Source: JAIESQ01 sp964495375 (GTDB lineage: Bacteria > Planctomycetota > Planctomycetia > Pirellulales > JAEUIK01). Taken from it: a stretch of DNA of 64,000 nucleotides. Numbering within the stretch: the first letter of the stretch is position 1; each line of letters opens with the position of its first letter. The position numbers were made by a program, and so were the translations under genes. The stretch spans positions 62,001 to 126,000 of the forward strand of contig CAZBWM010000001.1 in assembly GCA_964495375.1 (NCBI GenBank), read 5' to 3'. The notes beneath the pieces were generated by a model, which searched no databases, was not told the origin of the DNA, and saw only the letters and a list, made by a program, of their open reading frames with translations. This document shows, piece after piece, positions 8,937 to 17,295 of the stretch.

Positions 8937-9185
8937 CTAACTCAACTCTTCCGAGTTATTCGTCATGGGGATGTCGAACCGCCGCTGCGGTGCGCGCGGG
9001 ACGTGTTCATCCTGTCGGATTTTCTGGCTCAACACGGCGGCGTCGTACCAGGTAAAGCTCAGGTCGGGGTTCGAAGCGAACCGGCCCAGCATACGCAGCG
9101 CCTCGGCGCGGCTCGCGTCGTCGTAGAGGAAGACGTAGCGCTCCTCGCCTTTGACCAGAGCCAAGACGTTAATGTCCTGATTCAC
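8937..9185 (-). CDS. Conserved-looking 82-aa protein of unknown function
   Basis: A small cytoplasmic protein beginning at GTG 9185 (VNQDINVLALVKGEERYVFL) with AGGAG ten bases upstream. The frame is open further upstream, but that part is Arg-rich and unconvincing. It has no signal peptide, membrane segment or cysteines. An alternating hydrophobic N-terminal half and a helix around SRAEALRMLGRFASNP suggest a small alpha/beta fold. It is followed closely by the Xer recombinase and probably co-transcribed with it. No function can be assigned. Confidence 0.65.
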   Translation of the reverse strand: MNQDINVLALVKGEERYVFLYDDASRAEALRMLGRFASNPDLSFTWYDAAVLSQKIRQDEHVPRAPQRRFDIPMTNNSEELS

Positions 9186-9759
9186 AGCCTCTATGCTCCT
9201 TCTGGCAGCGCGCGTCCGGCGTCGGTCGCCGCTTCGGTTCCGTCCTGTATTGTTTACACGCCGAGCGGCCGAGCGCTTCGCACCTGGGATTCGCCCGCAA
9301 AATGGGGACAGAATCCTGGGCTGGGTCGCGAACCGTAGGGGGCCGCTATCGAAACACCTGTCGAATCGCCGCAGGGACCGCTGGCGCACGCGTTGGGGGC
9401 GGACTGCGCGCACTCGATTCGCTGGCACCCCCCGGCGAACTCCGTTCGCCCCGGCGGCTGATAAGCGAGTCAAGCTACGCAATCCGTAGCGTGCCCTTTG
9501 GCCTTGCAAGGTTGTTATCGGCTACCTTGCCCGCCTAACACTACTACCAACCCCAATCGGAACCATTGCCGGTTGGCGGCGGCACCCACCCAAAGGCGGG
9601 CCCCCCTTTATCGGAAAGGTCACCGCAGGGTCTCCAGGCGAAAAGTCGCGGAGAGCGGCAACAGCGTAGCTAGCACCCAAGCCCAGGGTAGCTGGCAACG
9701 ACTCTGAGCCCCAAAGTTGGCATCCACTGCCTACCCTGGGTTCGTGGCAGTTCGCGCGA
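9186..9759. other. 574-base intergenic region with one palindromic repeat
   Basis: No convincing coding sequence. Towards its right end it contains a member of the AGCCCAGGG repeat family (9681-9740). The rest is GC-rich unique-looking sequence with the promoter of the 82-aa gene and Xer operon at its left edge. Confidence 0.45.
9681..9740. repeat. Inverted repeat of the GCCCAGGGTAG family
   Basis: GCCCAGGGTAG (from 9681) is matched by CTACCCTGGG ending at 9740, enclosing about 40 bases. The same outer arms recur at 10925, 26415, 36154 and 36330, and closely packed versions occur at 20812 and 24725. It lies just past the 3' end of the gene at 9760, so it may act as a transcript end. Confidence 0.6.
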
Positions 9760-10782
9760 CTACGGCCCCTTCACCTTGCCATCGATGATGGCGTCGAGCA
9801 CGAAGGTGAGATTGTCCAGCGCGTCTCCCTGCATGCCGGCACTGGCCACGAACTTGTCGAGGTCCGCCATCGAAACCGTCAGCCGCTCGTTGAGAGAGAT
9901 AAAGCGGACGACTTTGGCCGACGGCGATTGCTTGGCCACGGTGTACTGCGTGAACAACATCGTGCTCTTCACGCTGCATTCGTCGGCATTCTTCGGCGGC
10001 GTGAATGGCTTCACGTAGTGCAGCACTTTGCGATCCTGATCGGTGGCGAAAGCGTGCAGTTCGAGACTGTCCCCCGCGGGCCGGCCGCGCACGATGAAGT
10101 ATTCGTAGTTCTCGCGCTCGCGCGGCTTCGGAGCGTCACGGTCTTCGTCGACCACGACCATGGTCTTGCTGATCGCCACGAAGGTGCGAAACACCTCGGC
10201 CGATAGCGGGGTGCCCGATTTGACGAACAGCCCGATGCCGCGGCAATCGCGCACCGAATCTTCCATCAGCGGGGTAAACTCCTGCGTCCCCTCGAGCGTG
10301 TAGGAGCCCACGGCCGCGAACGGCTTGTAATATAGATACACAGCGCCGGTCGCCAGGTCGCGATGAACGCGAATCTGCATGCAGATGTAGTTGTCGTTGA
10401 TGCGGTCGAGAATCGTCCCTTTGCTCACCGCCGGCAAGTTCTGCCGGTCGGCCTCGGTCAAGGCCAGTCCATAGGTGAAGACCGGGATGCGGGCGTACTG
10501 AAAGCGCGCCTTGTCCTTCTTGCCGGCCACGGTTACGTCGTACGAAGTTTCCTGATCGAAGCTGGCCAGCTCCATCGGATCGCCGACCGCTACCTGCACG
10601 CTGGCGTTGCGGCTCGCCGCAAAGGCCGCCGCGACCTCCGCCTCGGTGTGGGGCATGCGCCGCAACACCTGCGCGACCCAGCGAGGCGCTTCGGCTCCGG
10701 CAGCTTGAGGAACGACTCCAACCGCCGCGCCCAGCGCCACGCAGGCGCACGTAGTAACGATTATTCGACCGGCTCGGTGCAT
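9760..10782 (-). CDS. Secreted protein of unknown function (340 aa)
   Basis: ATG 10782 gives MHRAGRIIVTTCACVALG, a clear signal peptide with likely cleavage near AAGAEA; the longer upstream frame would bury it. The mature protein is mixed alpha/beta and has many charged residues, with segments such as GDPMELASFDQETSYDVTV, IRVHRDLATGAVYLYY and LNERLTVSMADLDKFV. No catalytic motif or domain was recognised, and there is no membrane anchor after the signal. It is likely a periplasmic or exported planctomycete-specific protein. It is divergent from another secreted unknown at 11095. Confidence 0.75.
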   Translation of the reverse strand: MHRAGRIIVTTCACVALGAAVGVVPQAAGAEAPRWVAQVLRRMPHTEAEVAAAFAASRNASVQVAVGDPMELASFDQETSYDVTVAGKKDKARFQYARIPVFTYGLALTEADRQNLPAVSKGTILDRINDNYICMQIRVHRDLATGAVYLYYKPFAAVGSYTLEGTQEFTPLMEDSVRDCRGIGLFVKSGTPLSAEVFRTFVAISKTMVVVDEDRDAPKPRERENYEYFIVRGRPAGDSLELHAFATDQDRKVLHYVKPFTPPKNADECSVKSTMLFTQYTVAKQSPSAKVVRFISLNERLTVSMADLDKFVASAGMQGDALDNLTFVLDAIIDGKVKGP

Positions 10783-10924
10783 GGTGCAGGCTCTCGTCGT
10801 AACTGCGGATCGCTCGGCGAATCCTGTCGGTTCGCGTGTTCCTTGTCGATTCGTGTGTACCATGCGCCCCAGCACGCGTCCAGTCGCGGGCCACCTGATC
10901 GCGCGCCGATCCACGTTCCGCCTA

Positions 10925-10988
10925 AAGCCCAGGGTAGGCGAACACCCCGGCTGTTTTCAGGTTCGAGGATGCCAAGCCTACCCTGGGT
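10925..10988. repeat. Inverted repeat of the GCCCAGGGTAG family
   Basis: AAGCCCAGGGTAGGC at 10925 pairs with GCCTACCCTGGGT ending at 10988. It lies in the 312-base divergent region between two secreted-protein genes, so here it is not at a 3' end. The surrounding interval holds both genes' promoters and nothing else recognisable. Confidence 0.6.
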
Positions 10989-11094
10989 CAGGGAGCGGAC
11001 CACTTTTCTGCCACCCGGCGCCACAATTACTCGTGCGACGCCCCCGAGCGGCATATATTTGGCCGTGGGGGACAGACGCCGAAGGAACCAAGCG

Positions 11095-12342
11095 ATGCGA
11101 CGAATCTGCGATCCGACCGGTAAATCCAAGACGAGCCATCAATCGCGACACGCGGCCCAGGCGGCCGCCAGGGGCATGTTGCTCGCCCTGGCGACCCTGC
11201 TATCGGCCAGTTGGCCCGCTCGAGATGCCGTCGCCGAAGACCCTGTCGTGGTCGAAGAAGCAATCGTCGTCGAAGACGGGCTGGTCGTCGACGAAGAAGG
11301 AGTCGTCAGCGAGTCCCCCGCCAGTGACGAGGGGGACGCGGCGGTTGTTGAAGGAGACGCAGTCGCCGAGTGGAACGCCAGGCCGATTGCCCAACGCAAA
11401 GTTGGCGATACCAGCGTTTACGTGCGGCAATCGAGCGACGCCTTTTTCGATCCCGACGCTCGACAGGCCCTCGAGCCCAAATACTATTTCGAAATTGACG
11501 AAGCGCTCCCTCCCGCGGCCAGCCTCGACCGCCGCCAAAGTGAAACAGCTCCCACGCGATTTGAACTGAGCGATGATCCGGCGCTGGCCGCGCTGGCGAG
11601 CCGCTTCCCGCTCGACTTCTCCGTGAAGGACGAGGATTCGAGCGCTGCTGCCGGCGTTCCACGTCCAGAAGCCCGCATTTCTGGCGCCGAAGCTCAGTGG
11701 CTCGATTACGTCTCGGGCGACCGCGCGAAGCTCGTGGCCGTGTTGTTGCCGCCAGTCAAAGATAGCGACTCGGATCAGGCCCAGCTCTTGGTGCTCCGCG
11801 TTAAGCAGGCCGGCGATCATTTCGTCGTCGACAAGGTTGTCGCCGAGCGATCTCTGGCCGCCAAGGAACTCGCCCCCGCAGCGGCAGGTCGCCTGCGACT
11901 TGATACCTGGGATCGACCGATGGGGCTGGGGAGCAAGGCGGTCTTTCTCGGCCGGGTGATTGCCGTTCTGAAGATCGTCGATGGACGGTACGCGGTCGAT
12001 TTCTATGGCGAGGCCCTGCATCCCGACAGCGACTGCCGTGTCTGGCTGAGCCCGCCGGGACACGATTTGGGCACACCGCGCGGCATCCGCTTCAGCGAGT
12101 TGCCGGTGCGCAAGGGGGCCGATCGCGTGGCCACGGCCTGGGTGCTAGCAGTCGACTATGAGCGTGCCGATCGCGAGCACGCGACGATCGCGCTCGACTA
12201 CCCGATTTGCCGCCCGGCGATCATGGCGCAGATGTCCAAACTCAACAATCCGCGCAAGCCAGGGCCCGATCTGCAGAAACTGCTCGGCGACGACCTGCTG
12301 GACGAATTCACGCGGCGCATCGTCGACGGCACGTACAAATAG
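11095..12342 (+). CDS. Secreted acidic protein of unknown function (415 aa)
   Basis: ATG 11095 has GAAGGAACC eight bases upstream. The frame is open far upstream, but the signal-type N-terminus (hydrophobic LLALATLLSASWPA, cleavage near AVAED) fixes this start. Right after it is a low-complexity Val/Glu/Asp stretch (VVVEEAIVVEDGLVVDEEG) made of degenerate short repeats, then a globular part with no recognised motif (RFELSDDPALAALASRF, WDRPMGLGSKAVFLGRV, CRVWLSPPGHDLGTPRG). It ends in a Lys-rich tail. Probably exported. Function unknown. Confidence 0.75.
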   Translation: MRRICDPTGKSKTSHQSRHAAQAAARGMLLALATLLSASWPARDAVAEDPVVVEEAIVVEDGLVVDEEGVVSESPASDEGDAAVVEGDAVAEWNARPIAQRKVGDTSVYVRQSSDAFFDPDARQALEPKYYFEIDEALPPAASLDRRQSETAPTRFELSDDPALAALASRFPLDFSVKDEDSSAAAGVPRPEARISGAEAQWLDYVSGDRAKLVAVLLPPVKDSDSDQAQLLVLRVKQAGDHFVVDKVVAERSLAAKELAPAAAGRLRLDTWDRPMGLGSKAVFLGRVIAVLKIVDGRYAVDFYGEALHPDSDCRVWLSPPGHDLGTPRGIRFSELPVRKGADRVATAWVLAVDYERADREHATIALDYPICRPAIMAQMSKLNNPRKPGPDLQKLLGDDLLDEFTRRIVDGTYK

Positions 12343-12382
12343 AGCGCCGCGAGATTGCGACTGCGCTGTTGCTGCGAGCGGC

Positions 12383-12931
12383 CTACGGCGCGTATTGCAG
12401 CACGTAGTTTTCGAAGCGGATCTGCCGCTCGCTGCTGGGGACGGTCTCGAACACGGTGTCGAGCAATTGCTCAAATCGCTCCGGCACCAGGTGATAGAAG
12501 TTGTGCTTCCCTTCGCGTCGGCATTCGATCAAGCCGGCCACGCGCAATAGCGCCAGGTGATGGCTGACCGCCGGCTGGCTCTGCCGCAGCTTGTCGCACA
12601 GGGCCCGCACGTGTAGCTCGGGACGCTGCGTGAGATAGAGCAGAATGCGCAGCCGCGTTTCGTCGCTCAATAGCTTGAACACTTTGACCAGATCGCGCAC
12701 CCCCGCGGCCGAAACATCGGCCAGTCGCGCCGCGCCAACTATCGGCGATCCCGCGGTGCACGCAACCGACAGCGATGCCGTCGCTGGCGCGATCAAAGCT
12801 GGTGCCGCATCGACAAGCGCGATGCGAGGTCCGTCGTCGACAGTTCCCGCTAATCGTGGTTCGGCCACCGCGACCCCGGTACCCGATTCGAGATCACCTG
12901 CCACTACCGCATCGTTCAATTGACTGATCAT
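12383..12931 (-). CDS. ArsR-family winged-helix repressor with long N-terminal extension
   Basis: A 182-aa predicted transcription factor. The C-terminal 100 residues are an ArsR-type winged helix: VFKLLSDETRLRILLYL, the recognition helix SQPAVSHHLALLRVAGL, and wing REGKHNFYHL. The metal-binding ELCVCD motif of ArsR/SmtB is absent; only one Cys (RALCDKL) is there, so sensing is not the classical metal type. Residues 1-75 are Ala/Val/Gly-rich with no recognisable fold, so the true start may lie further in. The ribosome site before ATG 12931 is weak. The neighbours do not suggest a target. Confidence 0.82.
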   Translation of the reverse strand: MISQLNDAVVAGDLESGTGVAVAEPRLAGTVDDGPRIALVDAAPALIAPATASLSVACTAGSPIVGAARLADVSAAGVRDLVKVFKLLSDETRLRILLYLTQRPELHVRALCDKLRQSQPAVSHHLALLRVAGLIECRREGKHNFYHLVPERFEQLLDTVFETVPSSERQIRFENYVLQYAP

Positions 12932-13197
12932 GAAGAGTTAATTTCTACTGCGAAGAGAAGTGCTGCCCTGTTAACGAGCAAACTCGCCACGCGCGCCGTT
13001 CGCAGCAGACAACTGCCACAGCGCGCAACGCGGTTCAACGGACATCCAGGCGCGTTCCAAACGCCTAAGTAAATCGCGCGCTCCTCGCGCTCTAGAAACG
13101 GGTGCCGACTGGCCAGCCGCAGAACACGACCGGCACTTCGAAAACGAGACGGCCCTCACATCCTATTTGGGGCATTGTAGAATCCGCCGGCCGATAT

Positions 13198-13599
13198 TCA
13201 ACGCTGTTTTCTGACGATTTTGCCGAAGGTCGGCTCCCGATCCAAATTCTCCTTGCCGATCGGCCGCGCCGCCGCCCCGCGCCACATGCCGACCAGCACC
13301 AGCGCCAGAAAGGCGTAAAGACTGGTTGCCAGCACGAGTGTGCTTCCCAGCACGCCGGCGAAGCGATCGCGCAGCAAGATCAGCGTCGGCGGCTCGTCGC
13401 TCTTGGGGGTGCGGCGCCCTTCTTCGGCGACCGCTTGCTTGAACTGCTGCCAGTCGGCCTTGGCAGACGCGGTCCCCAGTTCGGCCAGCGCCCAGCGGCG
13501 GGCGGTTTGCAGGCCAAGCGTCACGAGCAGCAGGGTGATCAGCCAGCCGATAACAATCAACACGACCAACCCGCGTTTACGGTTCGGGGCATCCGCCAT
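13198..13599 (-). CDS. Small inner-membrane protein, two helices
   Basis: A 133-aa protein. ATG 13599 overlaps the stop of the upstream M20 gene by one base (TGATG), so translation is likely coupled; a GTG one codon earlier is also possible. Two hydrophobic segments (LVVLIVIGWLITLLLVTLG and LGSTLVLATSLYAFLALVLVG) flank a soluble loop of about 50 residues, and the C-terminus is basic. No domain recognised. Coupling to the amidohydrolase may indicate a functional link. Confidence 0.72.
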   Translation of the reverse strand: MADAPNRKRGLVVLIVIGWLITLLLVTLGLQTARRWALAELGTASAKADWQQFKQAVAEEGRRTPKSDEPPTLILLRDRFAGVLGSTLVLATSLYAFLALVLVGMWRGAAARPIGKENLDREPTFGKIVRKQR

Positions 13600-14927
13600 C
13601 ACTTCGCCTTTGGCAGCAGATCGAGCACTGCGGCCGCCATCGTCGTCACGCCGACACGCAGCGTCTCGCGCGGCTCGGGGTAGTAGAGCGGCGAGTGCAA
13701 CGTCGGCGGATCGACCCCCAACTGCCGAAAGCGGTCCAACCGCTCCTGCTCAACCGATCCCAGGCGATACATGAAGATCGGCACCCCAGCTCGGCCATAC
13801 TCGCTGAAGTCCTCGCCCCCCATCGTCTGTTCGGCCGGTAGCACGTTTTCGTCCCCCAGCACTCGGCGGAAGGTCGGCACCACGCGCTCGACCAGGGCCG
13901 GATCGTTGCTAAGCGCAGGCGTCCCCTCCGACAGCGTGATCACCGGCTCGGGCGCGCGAAAGCTCTGCGCCACCGCCAGGCTCTTGCGGCGGATGGCCCC
14001 CAGCAGGTGCTTGCGGACCTCGTCGGTATAGCTGCGGACCGTCAACTGCAAGTGGCAAGTGTCGCCGATTACGTTGTGCTTGGCCCCCCCATGAATCGAG
14101 CCCACCGTGATCACCGCCGGATCGGTCGGCCCAATCTCGCGGGCGACAATCGATTGCAGATCAACGATCAAGTAGGCCGCCATGACGACCGGGTCGACGG
14201 TCATGTGCGGATAGGCACCGTGCCCGCCCCGCCCCTTGAGCGTGATATCAACGCTGTCGACGTTGGCCATGTTGGGGCCAGGGCGAAAACCGATCTTGCC
14301 CGTCGGCATCGAAGAATCGACGTGCAGGGCCAACGCATAGTCGGGCTTGGGGAACCGCGTGAACAGCCCGTCCTCGAGCATCGCCCGCGCGCCGGCCCCT
14401 CGTTCTTCGGCCGGCTGGCCGATAAACATCACCGTGCCGCTCCACTCATCGCGATGGCTGGCCAGGTAGCGGGCGACGCCAACCAGGCTGGTCATATGAA
14501 TGTCATGGCCGCAGGCGTGCATCACGCCCACTTCATTACGTTGTTCGTCGTGGACGATCACCTTCGACGCATACGGTAGCCCGGTCTGCTCGGTGACGGG
14601 GAGCGCGTCGAGATCGGTGCGCACCATCACGGTCGGGCCGGGCCCGTTCTTGAGAATGCCGACGACCCCCGTGCCGCCGACACCGGTCGTGGCTTCGACC
14701 CCTCCCTTGGTGAGCTCGGCCCCGATCCGTTGACCGGTCGCCACTTCGTGCTTCGAGAGCTCCGGAGCCTGGTGCAGATCGATGTAGAGCGCTACCAACT
14801 CATCAAGGTGCGCTTTGGACCAATCGGCCGGGCTTTCTGCTGCCTGGGCCTTGGATGTGCCACCGGAAGCGAGACACAAACCAAGGAGGCAGACCACGAC
14901 GCGCAGCGGGAAAGTAGCGTAATTCAT
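13599..14927 (-). CDS. Secreted M20-family amidohydrolase (HipO/IAA-amino-acid hydrolase-like)
   Basis: A 442-aa metal-dependent amide hydrolase. A signal peptide (LRVVVCLLGLCLASGG) suggests export. Motifs of the M20D group are all visible: the first His in DLHQAPELS, Asp in RTDLDALPV, metal site in HACGHDIHM, acid pair in GQPAEERGAGA, and the dimerisation-domain GRGGHGAYPH. A C-terminal His lies in MGGEDFSEYGRAGVP, where the family uses GGEDF. The family removes acyl groups from amino acids or opens small peptides. ATG 14927 starts the signal peptide. It ends one base into the downstream membrane-protein gene. Confidence 0.9.
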   Translation of the reverse strand: MNYATFPLRVVVCLLGLCLASGGTSKAQAAESPADWSKAHLDELVALYIDLHQAPELSKHEVATGQRIGAELTKGGVEATTGVGGTGVVGILKNGPGPTVMVRTDLDALPVTEQTGLPYASKVIVHDEQRNEVGVMHACGHDIHMTSLVGVARYLASHRDEWSGTVMFIGQPAEERGAGARAMLEDGLFTRFPKPDYALALHVDSSMPTGKIGFRPGPNMANVDSVDITLKGRGGHGAYPHMTVDPVVMAAYLIVDLQSIVAREIGPTDPAVITVGSIHGGAKHNVIGDTCHLQLTVRSYTDEVRKHLLGAIRRKSLAVAQSFRAPEPVITLSEGTPALSNDPALVERVVPTFRRVLGDENVLPAEQTMGGEDFSEYGRAGVPIFMYRLGSVEQERLDRFRQLGVDPPTLHSPLYYPEPRETLRVGVTTMAAAVLDLLPKAK

Positions 14928-15028
14928 CGCAGGTTCTCACAAGAAAGTCGTTCGGAGAGCCTGAATCTTCGGCGTTCCAGCGGCGACTTGCAAGCGCTCG
15001 AGTCAACTTGTTCGTTGAATCGAATTCG

Positions 15029-15058
15029 TTAGCCGCGGAGCTTGCTCCGCGCGCTAGC
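15029..15058. repeat. Half copy of the TTAGCCGCGGAG palindromic repeat family
   Basis: TTAGCCGCGGAGCTTGCTCC followed by GCGCGCTAGC matches the left arm of the full elements at 58517, 62391 and 63204. The right arm is missing. It lies between the M20 gene and rdgB. Confidence 0.55.
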
Positions 15059-15083
15059 TTGCGCGACGCAGATGTCGTGCGCA

Positions 15084-15698
15084 CTACGAGGATGGCGCAA
15101 AGAGCTTCCGCAGCGGCTGTAGCAACTGCGCGACCGCTCGGGCCCGGTGGCTGAGAGCCGCTTTAACGGCCGGCCCCATTTCGCCGAAGGTGCGATGGTA
15201 TTCGACGATCTCGAACAACGGATCGTAGCCAAACCCACCCGTGCCGGCAGGGCTCGTGCGAATGCGGCCATGGCAATAGCCAACCGCCTCGGCTTGAACG
15301 GTGCCTAGCGGATCGACCACCACGGCATGGCAGACGTAATGAGCGGTGCGCCTTGCCAGAGGCACCTCCCGCAGTTCTTCCAGCAAGCGGTCGTTGTTCG
15401 ACTCGTCGGTCGCGCCAGGTCCAGAGTACCGGGCCGAAAAGATGCCGGGGCGCCCGTCGAGCGCATCGACCGCCAGACCACTGTCTTCGCCCAGCACCCA
15501 GCGATCCAGATGCCGGGCTTGCTCGATGGCCTTCTTCCGGGCGTTGGCGGCGAAGCTGTCGCCGTCTTCGACCACCTCGATGGCCTGAGGAAAATCGGCC
15601 AGCGTGCGAACTTCGATCCCCAGCCCGGCGAGCAATTCGGCCAGCTCGAGCCCCTTCTTGCGGTTGTGCGTCCCCAGAATGAGCTCGCGGCTGGTCAT
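15084..15698 (-). CDS. rdgB: Non-canonical purine NTP pyrophosphatase (RdgB/HAM1)
   Basis: A 204-aa enzyme that hydrolyses dITP, ITP and XTP to monophosphates, keeping deaminated purines out of nucleic acids. Family signatures: LGTHNRKKGLELAELL at the N-terminus, LGEDSGLAVDAL (catalytic acids), PGIFSARYSGPGA, GTGGFGYDPLFE and the C-terminal SHRARA. Length is normal. I chose ATG 15698 (MTSRELILGTHN) because the family begins here, although the upstream ribosome site is weak and the frame continues to 15752. It is cytoplasmic. Confidence 0.93.
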   Translation of the reverse strand: MTSRELILGTHNRKKGLELAELLAGLGIEVRTLADFPQAIEVVEDGDSFAANARKKAIEQARHLDRWVLGEDSGLAVDALDGRPGIFSARYSGPGATDESNNDRLLEELREVPLARRTAHYVCHAVVVDPLGTVQAEAVGYCHGRIRTSPAGTGGFGYDPLFEIVEYHRTFGEMGPAVKAALSHRARAVAQLLQPLRKLFAPSS

Positions 15699-15723
15699 CA
15701 AAACTCGCGCGGGCCAACGTGAC

Positions 15724-15828
15724 AAGTTTCGGCCGAAATGCAACCTCTCCACACATTCCTCTCCCCTTGTGGGAGAGGTGAGGGTGAGGGGAACAAAAAA
15801 TCAGTGAAGTTGCTTTCGGCCGAGGCTA
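15724..15828. repeat. Divergent copy of the CGGCCGAGAAAT palindromic (MITE-like) element
   Basis: Ends AAGTTTCGGCCGAAATGCAAC and GTTGCTTTCGGCCGAGGCTAA are inverted. The middle has CTCTCCCC-TTGTG-GGGAGAGG and GAGGGTGAGGGG, as in the copies at 26173 and 39269. The terminal TTAG (minus strand) supplies the TAG stop of the gene at 15826. Confidence 0.6.
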
Positions 15829-17034
15829 ACGGTAATCGTTCGAACTGCGATCGTAGTCGCCGGCGATCGAGCGGCGCGGCACTTCGATTGGCCGCGGCTC
15901 GGGATCAAACGCGACCTCCATCAGATCGCGCGCTACTTTGCTCTGCGGCGGAATGTCGAACATCGTTTTAGCCGGCACCGCCGCTGTGCCGGCCCCGCCA
16001 ACCGGGTTGGCTGGCACGCCGAACGTCTGCATGATCTTAACAACCTCGGGGAACCAGTCCACCGTCCCATCGCCGCGCGGTCGGCCCGCCTCTTCAAAGC
16101 TGCCAACGCACACGCAGCTCATCGTGCGGTCGTGGAATTCGTAGGCTTCGTAACCGCGGGCCCGCAGGGCCTCGGTCAGCCGATGGGCGTTCTTGGCCCC
16201 CACTGCCAGGCGGTTCGGCATCTTTTTCTCATCTTTGGGATCCTCCTGAAACTGGCCCGCCCGCTGCTGATCGATCACCGCACCGCCATTGAACGTCGCC
16301 ACGCGCACCGAATACTTGCCCGGGCATTTCAACAGGCTGTATTTGGCCGGCCCGTTCAGCTCGGCAATCAGCGGATCGACGCCGTCGGGCACGAAGTACT
16401 CACGCGGCAACAGCGGATTGGTCGTCACAAAGGCATTCCCCATCGCCCCGCGAGCCTGCTTGACGTTCTGCAGGTAGGCGCTCTTGTCGTCACCGACGAA
16501 GCCCGATTGCACCTGCCGCTGCACATAGCGCATCGCCGCCAGGGGCCGGCTCACCTTGCGGTCTCCCTTGATCTCCAGGCACTCAGGCTTGTGATACCAG
16601 AGCTGACGCAGATCGCGCTGGGCCGCCGCGTCGTCCACGGCCGGATAATCGCCCACCAGCACGGCAATCTCTTCGAGCACCTTGCCTCGCTGGTACCGCA
16701 TTTTCTTCGAAACTCCGTAACGATTGACCGTCCTCCCTTCGATGTCGGTGAAGTCGAACGACATCTTGTGCGTATAGGCGGGCAGCTTGTAGCGCTTGCG
16801 GAGCTCGAGCACCAGCTCGTTGGCTTGCTTCTCCGCTTCCTCGCCCGAGAACGTCACGGCCAGAATCATCCACGGGCCGTTGCGCTCCGAGAGTTCGTAC
16901 GATTTGTTGGGATCGGCATCCGGGCGCGACAGCGGCATCAACCGATCCCACGGCGCCGCGACCGCCGCTGGCGACCAGGCAAGCCCAGCGGGCACAAAGA
17001 CTAGCACTACCGCAAACATTGTTCGAAACGACAT
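15826..17034 (-). CDS. Secreted protein of unknown function with SPOR-like segments
   Basis: A 402-aa protein. ATG 17034 (MSFRTMFAVVLVFVPAGL) begins a signal peptide; the frame is open upstream to 17190. Two regions resemble SPOR-type peptidoglycan-binding repeats by pattern: WMILAVTFSGEEAEKQANEL then LRKRYKLPAY, and VAVGAKNAHRLTEALRARGY preceded by YSVRVATFNG. The resemblance is by eye only. The C-terminal tail is Pro/Arg-rich. Probably periplasmic. Its stop codon lies in a repeat element. Confidence 0.72.
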   Translation of the reverse strand: MSFRTMFAVVLVFVPAGLAWSPAAVAAPWDRLMPLSRPDADPNKSYELSERNGPWMILAVTFSGEEAEKQANELVLELRKRYKLPAYTHKMSFDFTDIEGRTVNRYGVSKKMRYQRGKVLEEIAVLVGDYPAVDDAAAQRDLRQLWYHKPECLEIKGDRKVSRPLAAMRYVQRQVQSGFVGDDKSAYLQNVKQARGAMGNAFVTTNPLLPREYFVPDGVDPLIAELNGPAKYSLLKCPGKYSVRVATFNGGAVIDQQRAGQFQEDPKDEKKMPNRLAVGAKNAHRLTEALRARGYEAYEFHDRTMSCVCVGSFEEAGRPRGDGTVDWFPEVVKIMQTFGVPANPVGGAGTAAVPAKTMFDIPPQSKVARDLMEVAFDPEPRPIEVPRRSIAGDYDRSSNDYR

Positions 17035-17295
17035 ACAGGCTCCCAAGCCCGCGCAAGTCGGTAGCGCGGGGCAACGATGGCCATCGCGATAAAATCGATT
17101 GATGTGGAGAATGCTTGCTCGACCGGAGAACCCGGTCTTTGCGACGCGATCGGCATGCACGGCCCACCAGCGGGCGAGCGCGAATGACATCGGTCGTGAA
17201 AAGTGCCGCCGGACAGTAGCAAAAGGGTGCTACCCAGGCCAGAGCGTTTTCAAACACCGGTTGCTAGCAAATGCCGGGCAACAATCGCGCTGCAA

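Noticed and set aside
13102..13774. Plus-strand frames opposite the small membrane protein and M20 gene
   Set aside because: They are antisense to genes with clear family motifs.
15741..15800. Simple rho-independent terminator after rdgB or the 15826 gene
   Set aside because: The sequence aligns with the larger MITE-like element, so it is better described as that repeat.
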